Shown one piece after another: positions 31,972 to 36,225 of a stretch of 36,225 bases of DNA (position 1 is the first letter of the stretch; every line of letters starts with the position of its first letter). The notes under the pieces were generated by a model, which saw only the letters and a list, made by a program, of their open reading frames with translations, was not told where the DNA came from and did no database searches. A program made the position numbers and the translations under genes. The DNA is from CAZDBA01 sp964503615 (lineage in GTDB: Bacteria; Planctomycetota; Planctomycetia; Pirellulales; Pirellulaceae), in NCBI GenBank assembly GCA_964503615.1, contig CAZDBA010000029.1, positions 1-36,225 of the forward strand. The letters are read 5' to 3'.

Positions 31972-32934
31972 ATGAATATTACATGCATTCGCTGCGACCA
32001 GGACTTTTCTATCTCAGCCGACCAGCTGGGTACGCGGGGGAAATGTCCGCACTGTAAAGCCACAGTGATCATGCCCAAGTCGGAAAAGCAGGGTGCACGC
32101 GTAACCGAGCTTTCACCGCCTAATCGTTGGATGGAAAATTCGCTGTGTGGAATGGGCGCGGTAATCTTGCACTTGTTGGTTTTGATCGGAATGGCTCTAG
32201 TGCCGTGGGGTCAATTTTCCGAAAGCACGCTGGGTGTTGCTGACCAGGTTTTGATCGGTCAATTACCTCGAAACCAAATGGTCGAGAACTCGGATGATGA
32301 CTTTGAAGAAGTCGAAATCCAAAGCAACAACGAAGCCTCGGAGGAAGCATTCGACAGCGAAATGTTTACGCCCAGTGCCGTTGACGAATCAGCGGAAACG
32401 TTGCTGGACCTCAATACGATCTCCCCCAGTGGCGGAGCGCGACAGCCATTCGAGATCGAGTCGTTTCATGATTCCGAGATCGTCGGNNNNNNNNNNNNNN
32501 NNNNNNNNNNNNNNNNNNNNNNNNNNNNNNNNNNNNNNNNNNNNNNNNNNNNNNNNNNNNNNNNNNNNNNNNNNNNNNNNNNNNNNGAGGCGGTGAATGC
32601 AGGCCTTCGTTGGTCGATCGAAAAAAATAACTTTCGTAGACGTGCCCGGAAAATTATTTTGGTTTTTGGTGATGCACCGCCCCACGCCAGCCGAATGGAT
32701 GAGTGTTTATTATTGGCCTCCAATTTCCGCAAAAAACAAGGTGGAAGCGTCGGTACCGTCACCTGTCGCGGGGAGGAGCTTATGGATGAGTTCGTAGAAA
32801 TCGCACAGTTAGGTGGCGGAGAAGCTTTTTTAACTCGCGATGAACGTGAAATTATGTCGAAGCTGATTGTGCTGGTTTTTGGCAGCCAACACCAAACAAA
32901 AGTGCTTGAAGCTTTTGATTTGCTGGACCGCTAG
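31972..32934 (+). CDS. Zinc-ribbon, single-TM protein with vWA-like C-terminus (interrupted by scaffold gap)
   Basis: The 5' part encodes a zinc ribbon (Cys5, Cys8, Cys25, Cys28: CIRC...CPHC), a TM helix (about 59-79) and an acidic region (90-150). After the run of N, the frame continues with EAVNAGLRW, KIILVFGDAPPHASRMDE and GGEAFLTRDE, resembling the C-terminal half of von Willebrand factor A domains of planctomycete proteins. The expected MIDAS DxSxS half is in the missing part. About 95 residues normally separate the DxSxS from this point, but 100 N allow only 33, so the gap length is probably a placeholder, and the in-frame join has a one-in-three chance of being accidental. It may be one protein or two fragments. 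Confidence 0.7.
   Translation: MNITCIRCDQDFSISADQLGTRGKCPHCKATVIMPKSEKQGARVTELSPPNRWMENSLCGMGAVILHLLVLIGMALVPWGQFSESTLGVADQVLIGQLPRNQMVENSDDDFEEVEIQSNNEASEEAFDSEMFTPSAVDESAETLLDLNTISPSGGARQPFEIESFHDSEIVXXXXXXXXXXXXXXXXXXXXXXXXXXXXXXXXXXEAVNAGLRWSIEKNNFRRRARKIILVFGDAPPHASRMDECLLLASNFRKKQGGSVGTVTCRGEELMDEFVEIAQLGGGEAFLTRDEREIMSKLIVLVFGSQHQTKVLEAFDLLDR
32487..32586. other. Assembly gap of exactly 100 N
   Basis: An exact 100-base run of N is the customary scaffold placeholder for a gap of unknown size. Sequence inside the vWA gene is therefore missing, and the distance between the two halves is not reliable. Confidence 0.95.
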
Positions 32935-33000
32935 AACGGTCGAAACACCAGCAAACCGTGCCCTTGTGCCAAACGGTTCAGAGCTAATTTGAATCTTTGA

Positions 33001-33023
33001 CCCCTTTAAGCACAATAAAGGGG
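33001..33023. promoter_or_regulatory. Perfect 8-base inverted repeat upstream of cysD
   Basis: CCCCTTTA (33001-33008) and TAAAGGGG (33016-33023) pair perfectly with a 7-base loop AGCACAA. It lies 67 bases after the vWA gene stop and 147 before the cysD start. There is no following T-run. It could end the upstream transcript or be part of cysD control; the rest of the 235-base gap contains no confident promoter (a weak TTGCAT at 33059). Confidence 0.45.
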
Positions 33024-33169
33024 CACTAACACGGATCTGTTACAATTCGTGCTCCCGATTTGCATTGGGCATGGACGAATTGGTTATCCTGATTACCCTA
33101 CAACGTAATTGTTACCCACCCGAACGATTTTGCGACGTTTGATTAAACGCTATCAAAAGAACGAAAGCA

Positions 33170-34108
33170 ATGACAGCAACATCCAACACCACCTCCTCAT
33201 CGAAAAGCTCGACCCAGTTGACTCACCTCAAGCAACTGGAAGCGGAAAGCATTCATATTATCCGTGAAGTCTCCGCCGAATTCGAGAATCCTGTGATGCT
33301 CTATTCGATCGGAAAAGACTCTGCCGTAATGCTTCATCTGGCAATGAAAGCTTTCTATCCCGCCAAGCCGCCGTTTCCTCTGCTGCACGTCGACACAACC
33401 TGGAAATTTCAGGAGATGTACAAGTTCCGTGAAGACTACACAAAGAAAGAGCTTGGCCTGGATGTTATCACACATGTCAACCAAGACGGACTTGCTCTGA
33501 ACCTCGATCCCTTTGAACACAGCGGCCAACATACCGAAGTGATGAAAACGGATGGGCTGAAACAAGCTTTGGATAAATACAAATTCGACGCCGCCTTTGG
33601 AGGTGCTCGACGTGACGAAGAGAAATCTCGCTCCAAAGAAAGAGTTTACTCTTTCCGTAACAAAAGCCATGGCTGGGATCCGAAAAACCAACGCCCCGAA
33701 CTGTGGAGTCTGTACAACGCCAAAGTGAACAAAGGCGAGAGCATCCGCGTCTTCCCCATTTCGAACTGGACCGAGTTGGACGTGTGGCAATACATCCACT
33801 TGGAAGAGATTCCGATCGTACCCTTGTACTACGCCGGAATGCGCCGAGTCGTTGAACGCGATGGTGTCATGATCATGGTTGATGATGACCGGCTCAAATT
33901 GTTGCCCGGCGAAGAACCGGTCGAGAAAATGGTTCGCTTCCGAACGCTGGGTTGTTACCCACTGACCGGCGCTGTTGAATCAGAAGCTGACACGCTTCCC
34001 AAAATTATTCAGGAGATGTTACTCACGACGACTTCTGAGCGGAAAGATCGTGTTATCGACAAAGATCCGGATGGCATGCAAGAGAAAAAGGAAAAAGGGT
34101 ACTTCTAA
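33170..34108 (+). CDS. cysD: Sulfate adenylyltransferase subunit 2
   Basis: The 312-residue protein catalyses ATP + sulfate to APS with the GTPase subunit CysN. Seen: a Ser/Thr-rich N-terminus (1-16), then the PP-loop ATPase motif VMLYSIGKDSAVMLHLAMKAF (SIGKDS at 46-51), PFPLLHVDTTWKFQEMYKFRE, FGGARRDEEKSRSKERVYSFR, and the C-terminal GCYPLTGAVES and KKEKGYF end. Length and motifs are canonical. It precedes cysNC after 144 bases, in the usual order. The conserved C-terminus and the neighbouring cysNC leave little doubt. Confidence 0.95.
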   Translation: MTATSNTTSSSKSSTQLTHLKQLEAESIHIIREVSAEFENPVMLYSIGKDSAVMLHLAMKAFYPAKPPFPLLHVDTTWKFQEMYKFREDYTKKELGLDVITHVNQDGLALNLDPFEHSGQHTEVMKTDGLKQALDKYKFDAAFGGARRDEEKSRSKERVYSFRNKSHGWDPKNQRPELWSLYNAKVNKGESIRVFPISNWTELDVWQYIHLEEIPIVPLYYAGMRRVVERDGVMIMVDDDRLKLLPGEEPVEKMVRFRTLGCYPLTGAVESEADTLPKIIQEMLLTTTSERKDRVIDKDPDGMQEKKEKGYF

Positions 34109-34252
34109 AGCCCTTACCCGCCACGCTCCGCAAGCAGAGCAAAAACGCAATACAATTCGATCGTTACCTTGGTACACGGCTTTGAAATTGCTCAGCTTTA
34201 TCCCGTCACATATCACCTCTATTAGACCGGTTAACTTTAGACCGTTAGAAAA

Positions 34253-36178
34253 ATGTCACATCAATCAGACCTGATCGCAACCGATATCGATGCTTACCTG
34301 AAACAGCATGAGAGAAAAGAGTTGCTGCGTTTTCTGACTTGCGGAAGTGTCGATGACGGAAAAAGTACGCTCATCGGACGGCTGTTTTATGACTCCAAAA
34401 TGATCTACGAAGATCAATTGGCTGAACTGGAAGACAAATCGGCGACTCACGGAACGACCGGCGGTGAATTTGATCCCGCCCTCTACATGGACTCGCTCAA
34501 AGAAGAGATCGAGCAGGGGATCACGATCGATGTGGCCTACCGATATTTCTCGACGGCCAAGCGAAAGTTCATTATTGCCGACACACCTGGGCACATTCAG
34601 TACACGCGCAACATGGCCACGGGAGCCTCGACTGCAGACTTGGCTGTAATTCTGATCGATGCTCGAGAAGGCCACGGCGTGATCGAGCAGACTCGTCGCC
34701 ACAGCTTTATCGCTTCGCTACTGGGAATTCGTCACGTCATCATCGCGGTCAACAAAATGGACTGCGTTGACTATAGCCAAGAGCGATTCGAAGAAATCCA
34801 ACGGGACTATCGTGACTTTGTCCAACGACTGGGCATTCCCGACATCCATTACGTTCCCATCTCAGCGTTGTACGGTGACAACGTCGTTGACCGCAGCGAG
34901 AACATGAAATGGTACAACGGTTCAACGTTGATGAACCAGCTGGAAACCGTTGAGATCGGATCGGATCGAAACTTGAAAGATTTCCGGTTTCCCGTTCAGG
35001 TTGTTTTGCGACCCGACCTGAACTTCCGCGGCTTTGCCGGTACGATCGCTTCGGGGATCATTCGAGTCGGCGACGAGATTTTGACGCTGCCATCTCGTAA
35101 GACAAGCAAAGTCAAAGAGATTGTGACGTATGACGGCAACCTCGAATCGGCTTGCGCTCCGATGTCAGTTACTTTGACGCTCGAAGACGAAATCGACTCC
35201 AGCCGGGGCGATATGATTGTAAAACCGGGCAACGTTCCCAAGCTGGATGACCACTTTGACGCGATGGTGGTTTGGATGGCAGAAAAGCCGTTGTTACCCG
35301 GCAATCAATATATCTTCAAGCAAACGACCAAGATGGTGCCCGGTACCGTTTCGACTTTGCGCTACCAAGTCAACGTCAACACCATGAAGAGCAGTCCCGT
35401 GCCGCCTCCGACGTTGGAGCTAAATCAGATCGGACGAATTTCCGTTTCGCTGAACAAGCCGATCGCGTTTGACGGATATGATCGAAACAAAAACACAGGC
35501 GCGTTTATCATCATCGACCGAATCACAAACGTGACGGTGGGTGCTGGAATGATCATGGATCAGCGAACTGCAGACGATCGAACCGATGCCTGGGACACCC
35601 AGCCCAAGAGCGAGACGCTCTCGCAACAGTTGAGTAAAGTCAGCACGGAAGAGCGAAAAGCCCGATATGGACAGACGCCCGTTACGATTCTATTCACAGG
35701 TCGACCAGGTGCGGGCAAGTCGACGACCGCCTATGGTGTTGAGCGAATCTTGTTCGATCGCGGCCGTAGTGCAGTCGTTATCGACGGCCAAAACATGCGA
35801 TTGGGACTGAATCGCGATCTTGGATTCAGCCAGGAGGATCGTTCGGAGAACTTGCGACGAGCTGCAGAAGTTGCCAAAGTTGTTAACAAAGCCGGATTGT
35901 TCTGCATCATGTCGTTTGTCTCGCCTAAAGAGGACATCCGGCAGAAGGCTGCGGAAGTTATTGGCAGTGAAAACTTCATTGTCGTTCACTTGAAAGCTCC
36001 TCGCGATATCTGCGACGGCCGCAACGACTCGGCGAAGAAATCGGATATCGAAGAGGCACGAGCCGGTTTCGAAGACCCGATCGATCCCGACCTTGTCTTG
36101 GACACTGTCAACGATCCTCCCGAGACCTGCATCAAACAGGTGATTCAGTTTCTGGAAGAGAAGAAGCTTATCTCATAA
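34253..36178 (+). CDS. cysNC: CysN-CysC fusion: sulfate adenylyltransferase GTPase subunit plus APS kinase domain
   Basis: In the 641-residue protein, the N-terminal GTPase (1-235) has G1 GSVDDGKST (31-39), G3 DTPGH (110-114), NKMD (167-170) and EF-Tu-like domains 2 and 3 to about 440. The C-terminal APS kinase (477-640) has P-loop FTGRPGAGKST (481-491), DGQNMRLGLNRDLGFS (511-526), RSENLRRAAEVAKVVNKAGLF, and Ser557 in SFVSPKED. Deviations: the usual DGDN reads DGQN (Gln513 for Asp) and the lid YKKARAG..FTGID..YE.P is shortened to EEARAGFEDPIDPDLVLDT. It would make APS, then PAPS if the kinase is active. No sulfotransferase or sulfatase is in view. Confidence 0.93.
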   Translation: MSHQSDLIATDIDAYLKQHERKELLRFLTCGSVDDGKSTLIGRLFYDSKMIYEDQLAELEDKSATHGTTGGEFDPALYMDSLKEEIEQGITIDVAYRYFSTAKRKFIIADTPGHIQYTRNMATGASTADLAVILIDAREGHGVIEQTRRHSFIASLLGIRHVIIAVNKMDCVDYSQERFEEIQRDYRDFVQRLGIPDIHYVPISALYGDNVVDRSENMKWYNGSTLMNQLETVEIGSDRNLKDFRFPVQVVLRPDLNFRGFAGTIASGIIRVGDEILTLPSRKTSKVKEIVTYDGNLESACAPMSVTLTLEDEIDSSRGDMIVKPGNVPKLDDHFDAMVVWMAEKPLLPGNQYIFKQTTKMVPGTVSTLRYQVNVNTMKSSPVPPPTLELNQIGRISVSLNKPIAFDGYDRNKNTGAFIIIDRITNVTVGAGMIMDQRTADDRTDAWDTQPKSETLSQQLSKVSTEERKARYGQTPVTILFTGRPGAGKSTTAYGVERILFDRGRSAVVIDGQNMRLGLNRDLGFSQEDRSENLRRAAEVAKVVNKAGLFCIMSFVSPKEDIRQKAAEVIGSENFIVVHLKAPRDICDGRNDSAKKSDIEEARAGFEDPIDPDLVLDTVNDPPETCIKQVIQFLEEKKLIS

Positions 36179-36181
36179 CAG

Positions 36182-36222
36182 GCGGGTTCAATAACGCGAA
36201 AGCGTCTAAATGGTTAACCCGC
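36182..36222. terminator. Nested hairpin after cysNC (possible terminator or structured RNA)
   Basis: The outer arms GCGGGTT (36182-36188) and AACCCGC (36216-36222) pair over 7 bases. An inner ACGC-GAAA-GCGT hairpin (36194-36205) has a GNRA tetraloop. The structure begins 4 bases after the cysNC stop, and the window ends 3 bases after it, so a following T-tract cannot be checked. GC-rich nested stems at this position commonly mark transcript ends. Confidence 0.5.
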
Positions 36223-36225
36223 AGC

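Noticed and set aside
1..36225. tRNA or rRNA genes, insertion sequences, phage genes
   Set aside because: None recognised by eye; no transposase-, integrase- or phage-like protein and no clover-leaf with conserved arms was found.

Overview
The window is a chromosomal scaffold segment, very probably from a Planctomycetota bacterium of the Pirellulales type (Rhodopirellula, Blastopirellula, Mariniblastus relatives). The evidence is an exosortase of the XrtU type fused to an EpsI-like tail, an ECF-like sigma factor abutting a giant Ser/Thr kinase with the planctomycete N-terminal signature, intergenic dyad repeats of a kind I associate with these genomes, and moderate GC. The taxonomic call is inference; there is no rRNA. 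One run of exactly 100 N (32487-32586) is a scaffold gap.

Region 1 (1-12628) is a surface-polysaccharide operon, tightly packed with mostly overlapping or abutting genes. Its first part encodes a set matching the PglF-PglE-PglD-PglC logic of bacillosamine synthesis (4,6-dehydratase, LegC-type aminotransferase, NeuD/PglD-type acyltransferase, phosphoglycosyl transferase). An acyl carrier protein and a FabG-like reductase are interleaved, which suggests an amino sugar carrying an ACP-derived acyl group. Then come a heparinase II/III-like protein, a GT4 glycosyltransferase, a UDP-GlcNAc 2-epimerase, a nucleotide-sugar 6-dehydrogenase and the exosortase.

Region 2 (12629-17404) starts with a 630-base gap holding a dyad repeat and what look like gene remnants. 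It is followed by an ECF-like sigma factor/Ser-Thr kinase pair and a convergent two-TM protein of unknown function.

Region 3 (17524-19445) is a RegB/RegA (PrrBA) redox two-component system with the quinone-binding GGPNNPF motif and the redox cysteine both intact. A TGAATTCAG motif lies before both genes.

Region 4 (19659-27427) is a Mrp-family cation/proton antiporter operon in the gene order of archaeal mbh (E-F-G-[MbhD/E]-B-C-D) with no fused MrpA and no hydrogenase module. It has three separate NuoL/MrpD-like ion-translocating subunits, a histidine-rich insert in MrpC and a small two-TM protein wedged between antiporter subunits two and three. I regard this as the most interesting system in the window. 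A multi-TM protein of unknown function follows.

Region 5 (29224-36225) is mixed. It holds a divergent chorismate synthase, an anchored DNase-I-like protein lacking two catalytic-site residues, a zinc-ribbon/TM/vWA protein interrupted by the scaffold gap, and the sulfate-activation pair CysD and CysNC. The APS-kinase domain of CysNC deviates at the substrate site. A nested hairpin follows cysNC at the window edge.
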